Shown here one piece after another: positions 28,427 through 37,231 of a stretch of DNA of 64,000 nt. The first letter of the stretch is position 1; every line of letters starts with the position of its first letter. The stretch is from Leeuwenhoekiella polynyae (GTDB lineage: Bacteria > Bacteroidota > Bacteroidia > Flavobacteriales > Flavobacteriaceae), in assembly GCF_004104075.1 (NCBI RefSeq), contig NZ_QOVK01000018.1:1-64000 (forward strand), written 5' to 3'. The notes beneath the pieces were generated by a model. It had not been told where the DNA came from. It saw nothing but the letters and a program-made list of their open reading frames with translations, and searched no databases. Both the position numbers and the translations under genes were made by a program.

Positions 28427-29272
28427 ATGAAAGTTCTCCCATTTAAAATCCCTAAGCCCGGAAAAGAAGCTCTGGTCTATCAAGAAGATCACGAAGACCG
28501 TTTTTATGACAAACTTCATGAACATGAAGAAATACAAATAAGCTATATCGCAAAAGGATCTGGAAGTTTGATCCTGGGTGATACCATCAATGAATATCAC
28601 GAAAATGACATACTTGTTATTGGTGAACACATTCCACACGTTTTTAAAAGTGATGACAATGCCACCGATAAATCTATTATGTATACCCTCTTTTTTACTA
28701 AAAATTCTTTTGGTAAAGAATTCTTTAAACTAACTGATCTTACCGGAATTGATAACTTTTTCAACGAGGCAGAATACGGTATGAAAATCTCTTCTAATTC
28801 TGATGAACTGATAAGAAAATTCTCCCGTTTAAAGAATCAAAACCGCATTGAGCGCCTGGCCACTTTTTTACAGATACTTGACCGCATTCAACAGTCTGAT
28901 AAAGTGCCTCTATCTTCTTTTGTATACCACAAAAAATATACAGAAATCGAAGGAAAACGAATGAATGATGTCTATGAGTATACCCTAAATCATTTTCAGG
29001 AAAACATCACATTAGACACGATTGCAGAAGTCGCTAATATGACAAAGAATGCGTTTTGCCGTTATTTTAAAAAGCGAACCAATAAGACCTTTTTACAGTT
29101 TTTAATCGAATTGCGAATTGAACATGCCTGTAAGTTGCTTTACAAAGAGCGGGAGCTTTCTGTTTCTGCAGTTTCTGAGCTTTGTGGGTTTCAGAACATA
29201 GCTAATTTTAATCGAAAATTTAAAGAGCTGAAGCACACTACGCCCACGCGTTACCGTATCAATGTAGCTTAA
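28427..29272 (+). CDS. AraC family transcriptional regulator (cupin plus HTH)
   Basis: Taken from ATG at 28427; a TTG at 28415 would add four residues without support. The 281-residue protein has an N-terminal cupin-type sensing domain (LHEHEEIQISYIAKGSGSL, then NDILVIGEHIPHVF) and a C-terminal double helix-turn-helix: LDTIAEVANMTKNAFCRYFK and VSAVSELCGFQNIANFNRKF, ending in the usual TPTRYR. It faces the arabinofuranosidase operon and is the likely regulator of it, probably sensing a sugar. Its stop codon overlaps the stop of the convergent M23 gene within TTAA at 29269-29272. Confidence 0.9.
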   Translation: MKVLPFKIPKPGKEALVYQEDHEDRFYDKLHEHEEIQISYIAKGSGSLILGDTINEYHENDILVIGEHIPHVFKSDDNATDKSIMYTLFFTKNSFGKEFFKLTDLTGIDNFFNEAEYGMKISSNSDELIRKFSRLKNQNRIERLATFLQILDRIQQSDKVPLSSFVYHKKYTEIEGKRMNDVYEYTLNHFQENITLDTIAEVANMTKNAFCRYFKKRTNKTFLQFLIELRIEHACKLLYKERELSVSAVSELCGFQNIANFNRKFKELKHTTPTRYRINVA

Positions 29273-29961
29273 TTGATCTTTAATAATAGTTGAGGATCAG
29301 GACAATTCTCCCGGTAGAAAGGCAGATTGTTGTGAGTAGTAACTCCCGGATAATCTCCCCTATAATGCTCGATATCTTTTATGATCTGAAAATGCAAATG
29401 CGGACTGTAATCACCGTTTTCACTTGGTTCCCCAAGGTGAGCGATTAAAGCTCCTGCTTTTACTTTTTGACCAACGGATAAGTTGTTTATAGATTCTCGC
29501 GATAGATGTCCGTAAAGGGTATAAAAGACCAAATCTTCAAATTGGTGTTTTAGCACAATACACGGGCCATAATCACCATAGTTACGGTTATCTTTAAAAC
29601 TATGTATAATGCCTTCCAAAGCTGCTAAAATTGCTGTACCGGCACCACACCATACATCAAGCCCCAGATGAATGTTGCGTTTCAAATCTGGATTATCATT
29701 ATTAAAATAAATGCTTCGGTCGTAGATGTTTCTTTTTTCTAAATATCCGCCGTAAGCTACCTGACCACCGGTCTTAGCTAAAAAAGTTTTGATGTAAACC
29801 TGTATCGCTTCCGCAGAAGTGGTATCAACTTCTGCTAAAACTGTATTGGTCACTGAAAGATCTAAAAAACGATAGGTATGTGCCTTATAAGCTGCATCCA
29901 CCACAGGAGTAAATGTAGTAGTCAACTTAGCTAAACGTTCTAAAAAAACTGCGTGTTCCAT
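29269..29961 (-). CDS. M23 family metallopeptidase (LytM-like)
   Basis: The M23 signature is clear: HLGLDVWCGAGTAI (HxxxD), then VFYTLYGHLS, GQKVKAGALIAHLGEPSENG and the HxH motif in SPHLHFQI. The start is placed at the ATG at 29961, giving MEHAVFLERL and 230 residues; the upstream ATG at 29988 adds nine residues (MCDNCIFGA) with no family support. There is no obvious signal peptide, unusual for a peptidoglycan peptidase, so either export is atypical or the protein acts on another substrate. Its 3' end overlaps the AraC gene stop by 4 bp. Confidence 0.88.
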   Translation of the reverse strand: MEHAVFLERLAKLTTTFTPVVDAAYKAHTYRFLDLSVTNTVLAEVDTTSAEAIQVYIKTFLAKTGGQVAYGGYLEKRNIYDRSIYFNNDNPDLKRNIHLGLDVWCGAGTAILAALEGIIHSFKDNRNYGDYGPCIVLKHQFEDLVFYTLYGHLSRESINNLSVGQKVKAGALIAHLGEPSENGDYSPHLHFQIIKDIEHYRGDYPGVTTHNNLPFYRENCPDPQLLLKIN

Positions 29962-30001
29962 CGCGCCAAAAATACAATTATCACACAACTATAAGGCATA
30001 A

Positions 30002-30032
30002 AAAAGTCCGTTCTGGCAGGAACGGACTTTGA
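30002..30032 (-). terminator. Terminator of the sigma-factor operon
   Basis: AAAGTCCGTTC and GAACGGACTTT form a long stem around a short loop, flanked by A and T tracts. It follows the DUF4097-like gene by about 20 bp on the minus strand. Confidence 0.9.
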
Positions 30033-30050
30033 AACAATTAAAACTAAAAC

Positions 30051-31772
30051 TCAATTAAGAGCAATATCACTGTACTTAGATGATATTGCAATTATACTGT
30101 CTGTATTACGGGATTTATAAAAACCGTTAACCATACTGCTGTTATAGCCTTCCATCACTTTTGCATCTAAACTTTTAGGGTAGTTTAAGCGGCTGCGGAC
30201 ACCGTTAAAATTAAAATGGAACGGTGTTTCCGGGAGATTAAGTACCACATCGCTATTCTCTACACTAATATTTAAGGTCTTAAAATTCTTGCCTAATTTA
30301 GGGATAGATAACTCTCCAAAACTTCCTGTGATCACAGCGGTATCTTCTAATTCTTTAATAACAATACTGCTTGCACGAGAATCTATATTGATACTCTTTG
30401 CTTTTTCAATCACACAATTTTTAAGGTAACTGGCTCGTAAAGTGCCGTAATCCCAAGATGCTACATCCACCGGGCTATATGCCACATTGATCAAAGTCTT
30501 ATCTCCAGAAATAGTCTCTGCGATAAAATCACCGTGAGCAAGATTCACACGTGCATTAGTAGCCGACTCAATCTGAATATTACCGTGACGCACATTGAGA
30601 TCTAAGCGTGCTTCTTTAGGCATATGCACAATTATCTTGCGCTTGTATGAACCTTTTGGTTTTGATGCTGTCACAGCCGGAGAATCACCACTAAAACTAT
30701 AGGTCATTTGAGTGCTCACATTCCCATTAGCATCACGGGTAACCGTTTTCTTTAAACTCCCGCCTTGCTCTTCTGCCATTTGTTGCAGTTTTTGAGCAAA
30801 ATCATTGCTCCATCCTTGCATTGCTTTACCTACATTTTGACCCATAGCGGCCATATCACTTTCTAATGCACGGCCGAAATTAGCTCCTAATGCTTCCGCA
30901 GAACCACCAAACTGCTTACCAAAGCGTTCTCCCCAGGCTTTCATATCATCACCAAAATCATCTCCCCAGTCCTCTATATCCTTACGCCATTTTTCTACCT
31001 GATTAAGATTTACGTTAGTACCGTATTTCTTATTCATAGCGGCTACATAGGCTTTTTTATTCTTGTTATATTGCGCGCTGTCAAAACTCATCTCTTTTCC
31101 GAAAGGAGATCTTGGCATACCTAAAAGGCTACTGCCTGCAATACCTTGACCAGCAGCTACTTTTTTCTTGTTGTTTTGCTCCCACTTCTTCATTACCACG
31201 TCAAAGTCTTCACCAAAAGTCTGTTCTACTTTACGCTTGTATTGCTCCAGATATTTGGTGCCATCACGTTTGTACGCCTGGTAATCAAAAGAAATCGCAT
31301 TCATTCCTTTATAGTATTCAGCGGGTAATTGCATTGAAGAAAACTGCTCAAGCATCGGGCTGATCATATTTTGCATCACCGGTTTCATCATTTGCATAGA
31401 AGAGGAAATGAGATCGTTTACTCCACGCATTTGCGTATTGCCTAAGGCAACAGTAACCGCTGCAGGTGCTCCCCTGCTAATGATGCGTACTCCAGAGCTA
31501 TTGCCCTGAACGCTTATTTGCCAGCTTTCTAAAAGCTGTTCGATTTCTTCTTTAGAAAGATCTTCAGATTCTATAACCGCTTCTACTGCTACTTCATTTT
31601 TGTTCCAGTCATCAAAAACCACATCTGCATATTGTGTATCTGCAATAATAGCAGCATCAGAACTCGTAGAAAAACGCTCATCAAGCTTCGTGGTCTTGGT
31701 CTGTGCAATCCCTTGCGGAATAACACAAACAGCAGCTAAAAGGGTTACATAAAAATTAACAATGATTCTCAT
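30051..31772 (-). CDS. Exported DUF4097-like protein of the ECF operon
   Basis: The 573-residue protein has a signal peptide (about 1-23, ending GIAQ). Residues about 30-110 and 385-573 form beta-helix-like strands of the DUF4097/adhesin type (IQIESATNARVNLAHGDF, INVAYSPVDVASWDYG). Between them lies a long helical, Met/Gln/Lys-rich segment (about 130-345) with repeated YKRxGTKY/YNKNKKAYVAAM motifs and a DDFGDDMKAWGERFGK section. It starts 2 bp after the putative anti-sigma gene, so it is likely controlled by the ECF sigma factor. Function is unknown; it may be an envelope-stress effector or sensor. Confidence 0.75.
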   Translation of the reverse strand: MRIIVNFYVTLLAAVCVIPQGIAQTKTTKLDERFSTSSDAAIIADTQYADVVFDDWNKNEVAVEAVIESEDLSKEEIEQLLESWQISVQGNSSGVRIISRGAPAAVTVALGNTQMRGVNDLISSSMQMMKPVMQNMISPMLEQFSSMQLPAEYYKGMNAISFDYQAYKRDGTKYLEQYKRKVEQTFGEDFDVVMKKWEQNNKKKVAAGQGIAGSSLLGMPRSPFGKEMSFDSAQYNKNKKAYVAAMNKKYGTNVNLNQVEKWRKDIEDWGDDFGDDMKAWGERFGKQFGGSAEALGANFGRALESDMAAMGQNVGKAMQGWSNDFAQKLQQMAEEQGGSLKKTVTRDANGNVSTQMTYSFSGDSPAVTASKPKGSYKRKIIVHMPKEARLDLNVRHGNIQIESATNARVNLAHGDFIAETISGDKTLINVAYSPVDVASWDYGTLRASYLKNCVIEKAKSINIDSRASSIVIKELEDTAVITGSFGELSIPKLGKNFKTLNISVENSDVVLNLPETPFHFNFNGVRSRLNYPKSLDAKVMEGYNSSMVNGFYKSRNTDSIIAISSKYSDIALN

Positions 31773-31774
31773 TA

Positions 31775-32374
31775 TTATAGGGTGTTGGTTTGAATCTCAC
31801 TAGATTGAGACTCTTGTAATTCATTCAATTTTTCTTTCAATTTGGTCAAAAGATCCAAGCGGAACTGCAGGTTATCTATTAAAGCCTGTATGTTCTGGTC
31901 GTTTACTCCGGTCTCTACTAAATCTGCGTTGAGACGATCGTATTCTTGGTTCAATTCTTCTAGCTGCCCCATAAAGGCATCTACAATTGCTTTGTTGTCT
32001 TCCGTTACGTTGAGTTGGGCCAGTTCCATATGAATACTCGCTAAATAGCGATCTTCAATCTGCTTGTATTCTGGTGAAAAATCACTCAGTTGAACTTTAG
32101 TGGTTTCTGTAGTTGCTACAGAATTGGCTTCTACTTGTTCTGGTTCTTGGGTAGTACCAGACAACGGGTTGTTAAGCAATAAGCCTGTTACTGCAATGAG
32201 TACAACAAGTACTGCTGCGATTTTCATCCAGAGATAACCTTCTGCCTTTGCTTTTTGTTGTGCGCCAAAGTTAGCATCAAGCCGCGCATTAAACCGCGCT
32301 TCATGACCTCTCTTAAGCCCTTCAGAAGGGATGCTTAAATCATTTTTAAACAGTTCTCTAATATCCTGTGCCAT
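31775..32374 (-). CDS. Putative anti-sigma factor (one-TM protein)
   Basis: The 199-residue product has a short cytoplasmic N-terminus with IRELFKNDLSIPSEGLKRGHE, one transmembrane helix (about residues 48-67, WMKIAAVLVVLIAVTGLLL) and an extracytoplasmic helical domain. Its start overlaps the 3' end of the ECF sigma gene by 17 bp, the classic layout of a sigma/anti-sigma pair. No CHCC zinc motif is present, so assignment rests on position and topology. Confidence 0.72.
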   Translation of the reverse strand: MAQDIRELFKNDLSIPSEGLKRGHEARFNARLDANFGAQQKAKAEGYLWMKIAAVLVVLIAVTGLLLNNPLSGTTQEPEQVEANSVATTETTKVQLSDFSPEYKQIEDRYLASIHMELAQLNVTEDNKAIVDAFMGQLEELNQEYDRLNADLVETGVNDQNIQALIDNLQFRLDLLTKLKEKLNELQESQSSEIQTNTL

Positions 32375-32903
32375 GATATTTTGTTTTTAATTTTTCCTGC
32401 AATTTTTTCTTTCCGCGGTGAACCAGCGTACGTGAAGCCACCTCGGTTATTTCTAATATTTCTGATATTTCCTGATGGTCATAGCCTTCTATTAAGAAAA
32501 GCATCACAGCATAGCGATACCGTTCTGGCAATTCTTCAATAGCTTCTTTGATCTGATCTAGCGTAATCCCATCATCTACAGACCAGTCATTATACTCATC
32601 TACAGTACCTAATACTTGTTCGTTGATAGCAACAAGCTCTAGCTTTTTGGCCTTCAGCATATCGATACTTTTATTGATCACGATACGTTTTAACCAGGCT
32701 CCAAAGGTTACTTCACCATTGTACTGATGCATCTTTGTAAAAGCCTTTACAAAGCCTTCTTGCATCGCTTCTTCAGCTTCAAACGAGTTCTTCAAAAACC
32801 GAAACGCCACGTAGTACATGCCTTCGCTGTATTTGTTATACAGCTGCATCTGCGCCCGCCGGTCGTTTTGCTTACATCGTTCAAGTATTTCGGTAATTTG
32901 CAA
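32358..32903 (-). CDS. ECF sigma factor (sigma-70 family), TTG start
   Basis: The 181-residue protein has sigma-70 region 2 (YNKYSEGMYYVAFRFL, EEAMQEGFVKAFTKMHQY, FGAWLKRIVINKSIDML) and region 4 (EAIEELPERYRYAVMLFLIEGYDHQEIS followed by EVASRTLVHRGKKKL), with no region 1 or 3, as expected of extracytoplasmic-function factors. No in-frame ATG exists upstream before a stop; TTG at 32903 gives a complete region 2. It is first in an operon with a putative anti-sigma and a DUF4097-like gene and is likely autoregulated. Confidence 0.93.
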   Translation of the reverse strand: MQITEILERCKQNDRRAQMQLYNKYSEGMYYVAFRFLKNSFEAEEAMQEGFVKAFTKMHQYNGEVTFGAWLKRIVINKSIDMLKAKKLELVAINEQVLGTVDEYNDWSVDDGITLDQIKEAIEELPERYRYAVMLFLIEGYDHQEISEILEITEVASRTLVHRGKKKLQEKLKTKYHGTGY

Positions 32904-33038
32904 AATGGTATTTGGTTAGTTGCTAATTCCTTTTATAAGGACGAACTGATTTCGTCTGCGTTGCAAAATTGTAATTAAATAATTTAGATAAACTATGAGT
33001 GGCTGGTTATTTGATTCTGAAATCGAAAATAGAATAGA

Positions 33039-33696
33039 ATGAAAGGACTTTATTTTGTGATTTTAATACTGCTTTTAGGACTGAATTCATGCGCTCCTAA
33101 CCCTTAGAGATTACCGAAGCTGCTCAAGATCCTAAAATTTTATATTTCCCTAATGAAGAACTTTTTAATTCATTATATCAAGAAAAAATAGTTCTGGATC
33201 TGGATAATTTTAAAACCTATAAAGATCTAGCCGCAGTAATGGATAAAAATTCCTGTAACGGAAAAACCAACATTCTAAGTTTTACAGACAACAATTATCA
33301 GTTAAAAATCGCTATTCATAAATCATGCTCATAGCGAAGTATAATGGCGTGCTACAGTCATGTAGATTTCTTTGATTTTCAAAATGACTCCTTAAGAGAA
33401 ACCTTCAAAAACAATATTTCTCCTGAATTATTTATTTTAAAAGTTCAAGAGACATTAAATACTCAAATTAAATCTAGATATTTCAGTAAAGAAGAATTAA
33501 GAAGTGTTTTGGTGAGTATTCACTATTCTAATGACAGGCAAAAACACTTCAATAGAAAATTTTAAAAACACGTTACACAAATACAATGACTGAGGATCAA
33601 GATGCCTATCGGTTACAAATTCCTTATTACTTGGAAATTGACAAAACCAATAGTATACCCCCGCCACCGCCAATTCCTAAAAATTATCACCCATAA
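33039..33696 (+). pseudogene. Decayed lipoprotein gene
   Basis: From ATG 33039 a lipoprotein signal is read (lipobox GLNSC) that stops at TAG 33105. Coding-like sequence then continues in another frame (EITEAAQDPKILYFPNEE to IHKSCS, TAG at 33332), runs on in the same frame past that stop (MACYSHVDFFDFQND, to a stop at 33563), and finishes in a third frame (MTEDQDAYRLQIPYYLEID to IPKNYHP, stop 33694). The pieces fit one lipoprotein of about 210-220 residues with two frameshifts and one nonsense codon. Family not recognised. The terminator at 33700 fits the old 3' end. Confidence 0.7.
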
Positions 33697-33697
33697 A

Positions 33698-33724
33698 AAA
33701 AACCCGCTCTTTAAGCGGGTTCTT
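33698..33724. terminator. Bidirectional terminator
   Basis: AACCCGCT pairs with AGCGGGTT around a short loop with A/T tracts, between the decayed lipoprotein gene (plus) and ohr (minus). Confidence 0.9.
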
Positions 33725-33745
33725 AATTCTGAAAATAAGCTTAAA

Positions 33746-34171
33746 CTACTCGTCTAAAAGCAGGTTTAATGTCACATCAATATTATCCATCGTAGCACGA
33801 GAATACGGGCAAACTTCGTGAGCCTCATTTACAAGTTCTTCGCCTTCTTCTACATTTACGGTAGGCAGGTAACAATCTAACACAACGGCCAATTGAAACA
33901 TCTCTTCTTCGTTTTTACCAATTTTTACAGTTGCAGTGACAGTATAATCACCAAGATCTACTTTTTTCTCACGAGCTACGTGTGCTAGTGCACTACCAAA
34001 ACAAGCCGAATAGCCGGCTGCAAAAAGCTGCTCAGGATTGGTTCCTTCTCCTCCTGCACCACCAAGTCCCTTAGGCACAGATAAATTAAAGTCTAAAGTT
34101 CCGTCGTCTGATGAAACACTGCTGTCGCGACCACCGGTTGCGGTAGCCTTCGCTTTATATAAAGCTTTCAT
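33746..34171 (-). CDS. ohr: Organic hydroperoxide resistance protein Ohr (OsmC family)
   Basis: The 141-residue protein has the complete Ohr active site with the usual spacing: Arg15 in GGRDS, Glu47 in TNPEQLF, peroxidatic Cys57 in AGYSACFGSAL and resolving Cys121 in HEVCPYSRAT. The Ohr subgroup (rather than OsmC) is indicated by the VPKGLGGAGGEGTNPEQLFAAG motif. It reduces organic peroxides through a thiol cycle, normally recycled by lipoylated proteins, in the cytoplasm. The gene is monocistronic; no OhrR gene is adjacent. Confidence 0.95.
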   Translation of the reverse strand: MKALYKAKATATGGRDSSVSSDDGTLDFNLSVPKGLGGAGGEGTNPEQLFAAGYSACFGSALAHVAREKKVDLGDYTVTATVKIGKNEEEMFQLAVVLDCYLPTVNVEEGEELVNEAHEVCPYSRATMDNIDVTLNLLLDE

Positions 34172-34318
34172 ATTTAGAATTTTTCATGGATTAATAGTTG
34201 AATATACCAATACTGCTTTGAGGAATCAACGCGATATTCTTAAAGATTTCCCAAAAATAAGTTTTACTCTTTTTTAGGGGATTATTTTAATTCACATTCT
34301 ATCTATCGTATTCTGACC

Positions 34319-34347
34319 TTTGTATTTTCAAATTTCTCCTACCTTTA
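34319..34347 (+). promoter_or_regulatory. Promoter of meaB
   Basis: TTTG at 34319-34322 and TACCTTTA at 34340-34347 are 17 nt apart, matching the Bacteroidetes -33/-7 pattern. The TTG start lies 22 nt downstream, which supports that start. Confidence 0.6.
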
Positions 34348-34369
34348 TACTGCTTAAAACAGATCAAGC

Positions 34370-35410
34370 TTGAAACCTAAAAAAACTAAACATATCCATT
34401 CCGCGTCTGCAGAAAAGATAATAGCGAAACGTAAAAAAATACTACAGGCTGAAGATCTTATTTCAAAAATAAGCAACGGAAACACCACAGCTTTGAGCCA
34501 GGCAATCACCCTTATTGAAAGTACTGCTGTTAAGCATCAGCAAGTAGGACAAGTCATTTTAAAAGGGTGTCTTCCTTATTCCGGTAATTCAGTACGCATA
34601 GGAATTACAGGTGTTCCCGGCGTGGGTAAAAGCACCTTTATTGAAGCGCTCGGCACACATTGTATTAATAAAGGAAAAAAACTAGCAGTCTTAGCTATAG
34701 ACCCCAGCAGCTCAATCTCGCACGGAAGTATCCTTGGCGATAAAACCCGTATGGAACAACTCGCTACTAACCCCAAAGCTTTTATCAGACCTTCTGCTGC
34801 GGGAGACTCTCTGGGCGGTGTAGCCCGCAAAACCCGGGAAGCAATCATACTTTGTGAAGCGGCCGGTTATGAGGTGATTTTTATAGAAACCGTAGGTGTA
34901 GGTCAGAGTGAAACAGCGGTGCATAATATGACCGATTTCTTTTTACTGCTGAAATTAGCCGGAGCGGGTGATGAATTGCAAGGCATCAAACGAGGTATTA
35001 TAGAAATGGCAGATGCGCTTATCATTAACAAAGCAGATGGAGAAAACCTAGCTGCAGCTAAAAAGGCTAAAACGGCATTTGCAAAAGCTTTGCATTTATT
35101 TCCGGCAAAAGCTAGCAAATGGCAACCCCGCGTTGCGTTGTGCAGCGCTCTCGAAAATCAAGGCATAACAAGCATCTGGGAACTTATTGAAGAATACCTC
35201 AACCTGGTAAAAAGCAATGAGTTCTTTGCTGAAAATCGAAAAAACCAAAATAAATACTGGTTGCAAACCAGTATTGAGAATGCGTTGAAAGATGATTTTT
35301 ATGGAAACGCTGAAGTTCAAAATCAATTACCAAAACTTCTAGGTGATTTGAATTCAGGTAAAATTACCGCTTTTCAGGCTGCGCAGGAATTGTTGAAAAA
35401 AGCTAAATGA
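34370..35410 (+). CDS. meaB: Methylmalonyl-CoA mutase-associated GTPase MeaB, TTG start
   Basis: The 346-residue protein shows the MeaB/ArgK G3E GTPase features: Walker A GVPGVGKST at 81-89, LAIDPSSSISHGSILGDKTRM, FIRPSAAGDSLGGVARKTREA, FIETVGVGQSE (base-II-type region), DELQGIKRGIIEMAD and the guanine-specificity NKADG. MeaB loads and protects adenosylcobalamin on methylmalonyl-CoA mutase. The mutase genes are not in the window. The TTG start at 34370 is placed by the promoter and the full-length N-terminus; the nearest ATG would be well inside the conserved region. Confidence 0.95.
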   Translation: MKPKKTKHIHSASAEKIIAKRKKILQAEDLISKISNGNTTALSQAITLIESTAVKHQQVGQVILKGCLPYSGNSVRIGITGVPGVGKSTFIEALGTHCINKGKKLAVLAIDPSSSISHGSILGDKTRMEQLATNPKAFIRPSAAGDSLGGVARKTREAIILCEAAGYEVIFIETVGVGQSETAVHNMTDFFLLLKLAGAGDELQGIKRGIIEMADALIINKADGENLAAAKKAKTAFAKALHLFPAKASKWQPRVALCSALENQGITSIWELIEEYLNLVKSNEFFAENRKNQNKYWLQTSIENALKDDFYGNAEVQNQLPKLLGDLNSGKITAFQAAQELLKKAK

Positions 35411-35415
35411 AATTA

Positions 35416-35691
35416 TTATTTGCCGGACTTCAATCTTTTATACCGTTTTTCATTCATACGATATTTTAAAAATGCCATTACCAGTCCTAAAACCAATCCA
35501 AAGATCGCATATTCTAAAAATATATACAGATCAAAAATTTCCTTAAAGATAAAAGTGAGAACTAATTTATAAGTCACGGTCAGCAGTACGATCTGGAGAA
35601 TTACACCTAAGAAAAAGGATACTTTAGACGCGCGTTTTACTTGCCAATCTTTTACGAACTTTCGGTCTTTTTCATTCAATCTCATACGCAC
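35416..35691 (-). CDS. Small two-TM hypothetical protein
   Basis: The 91-residue product has a charged N-terminus (MRMRLNEKDRKFVKDWQVKR), two hydrophobic segments (about 25-47 and 56-76) and a basic C-terminus. No family was recognised. It follows the epimerase gene by 21 bp on the same strand and ends 5 bp from the meaB stop codon (convergent). Confidence 0.75.
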   Translation of the reverse strand: MRMRLNEKDRKFVKDWQVKRASKVSFFLGVILQIVLLTVTYKLVLTFIFKEIFDLYIFLEYAIFGLVLGLVMAFLKYRMNEKRYKRLKSGK

Positions 35692-35712
35692 TAAACCTCT
35701 TTAGTTTTAAAA

Positions 35713-36657
35713 CTAGTCTACAAATTCTTTACGGTACCAGGCAATCTGCTTTTCTAAACCTTCCTTCAATGTGGTAGACGGATTGTAATTCAGCAAACGG
35801 CGGGCTTTCTCAATATTGGCTTTGGTAAACATCTGGTCTCCACCACGTTTAGGTACAATATCTTTACGGATCTTGGTATCTAATAATTCTTCAACAATTG
35901 TAAAACCTTCTGCAGTAGTGTGCTCCTGCTCTGTCCCCAGATTGATCACTTCGCCATCAATGGCATCTTCTTTACCAATCACACTTACCACGCCGTCTAT
36001 AATATCATCTACAAAAGTAAAACTACGTACGTGCGCTTCACTTCCTTCAAATAGAGGAAATTCCTGATGAAAAAAACCACAGCCTATCAACTTGGTATAC
36101 AATTTCTCAGGCCGTTCTCGTGGACCGTAAACTGAAAATAAACGCAGCGAACAGGCTTTCATCTTTTGCTCCCGCGTTTTAGACAATACGATTTGCTCAG
36201 CAGCAAGTTTGGTAACACCATAAAAAGAAGCCGGCTCTGGTGCTGCATCTTCAGTTAAGGTTGCACGTAAACCGTATATAGAAGAAGTAGATATATTAGT
36301 AAACAGCTTTAACCCCTCACATTTTAATGCAAAATCTATCAAATTCTTGGTCGCTACCAGGTTATTCATCAGATAATCTTCAAAACTAGAAGTCGCTGCT
36401 ATACCGGGTTGTGCTGCAAAGTGAAAGATGTAATCAAAATCAGTATCCAGCTTTTTATAATCTTTAGGCTCTCGCAGATCTACCATCACAATTGGGATTC
36501 CTGCTTCCTTAAGATCTTTGGCATTTCGATCCTTTAAATCCGGACTGTAATACGGTGAGAAGTTGTCTATTCCAACTACTTCAAAATCCATTTTTTTTAA
36601 ACGTTCGGCACAATGCGAACCTATAAAACCGGCTGCACCGGTTACTAATGCTTTCAT
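35713..36657 (-). CDS. NAD-dependent epimerase/dehydratase (UDP-glucuronate 4-epimerase-like)
   Basis: The 314-residue extended SDR has the NAD-binding GAAGFIGSH at 7-15, DLREP, FHFAAQPGI, the Ser/Thr and YxxxK catalytic motif in SIYG and YGVTKLAAEQ, and SLRLFSVYGPRERPEKLYTK. This pattern is close to UDP-glucuronate or UDP-glucose 4-epimerases used for surface polysaccharides. Exact substrate is not certain. It starts 1 bp after the PAP2 stop codon, so the two are translationally linked. Confidence 0.9.
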   Translation of the reverse strand: MKALVTGAAGFIGSHCAERLKKMDFEVVGIDNFSPYYSPDLKDRNAKDLKEAGIPIVMVDLREPKDYKKLDTDFDYIFHFAAQPGIAATSSFEDYLMNNLVATKNLIDFALKCEGLKLFTNISTSSIYGLRATLTEDAAPEPASFYGVTKLAAEQIVLSKTREQKMKACSLRLFSVYGPRERPEKLYTKLIGCGFFHQEFPLFEGSEAHVRSFTFVDDIIDGVVSVIGKEDAIDGEVINLGTEQEHTTAEGFTIVEELLDTKIRKDIVPKRGGDQMFTKANIEKARRLLNYNPSTTLKEGLEKQIAWYRKEFVD

Positions 36658-36658
36658 A

Positions 36659-37231
36659 CTAATACGTTTCTTTTAAAAATTTAGCGTAGCTAAAACGATG
36701 CAACAGTTGCATTAACCAGCCAATGAGCGCACCGATCAACATCCCCGTCAACACATCTCCGGGATAATGCACACCCACATATATACGACTGTATCCTACT
36801 AAAATTGCCCAAAACAACAAAAGGGGAAATATCCATTTGTATTTTGCCTTAAGCAACAAGCCTACAAAAACAGCTAAAGCCATTGAGCTTGCAGCGTGTG
36901 CCGAAAAATACCCAAAACTTCCACAACGAACAGCTATAAAGCGCGCTTGCTCCATAATGCCTTCTTGACCGCAGGGACGCAAACGCTCAAAACCATGCTT
37001 AAAAACATTAGCAAGTTGATCTGTAGCTGTTATCAATAAAGCGACTGTTACTAAAGTAAGAAGTGTTCCTTTAACGCCAAAGCGTTTAAAAATCAAGAAC
37101 AATAAAACTGCATAAAGCGGGATACTCGACCATTTATCGGTAAGAAAAAGCCAAAACGGATCCCAAGTCTCTGTCCCCAGATTATTGAGGTAAAGAAACA
37201 GTTCGTAGTCCAGTTGCTTCAACGCGTTCAT
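36659..37231 (-). CDS. PAP2 family phosphatase
   Basis: The 190-residue membrane protein has five to six hydrophobic segments and the three PAP2 motifs: KHGFERLRPC (KxxxxxxRP), SAHAASS (in place of the usual PSGH) and SRIYVGVHYPGD (SRxxxxxHxxxD). Such enzymes dephosphorylate undecaprenyl pyrophosphate, lipid A or phosphatidate. It begins directly after the stop of the small acidic protein and is followed directly by the epimerase, suggesting an envelope or polysaccharide role. Confidence 0.92.
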   Translation of the reverse strand: MNALKQLDYELFLYLNNLGTETWDPFWLFLTDKWSSIPLYAVLLFLIFKRFGVKGTLLTLVTVALLITATDQLANVFKHGFERLRPCGQEGIMEQARFIAVRCGSFGYFSAHAASSMALAVFVGLLLKAKYKWIFPLLLFWAILVGYSRIYVGVHYPGDVLTGMLIGALIGWLMQLLHRFSYAKFLKETY

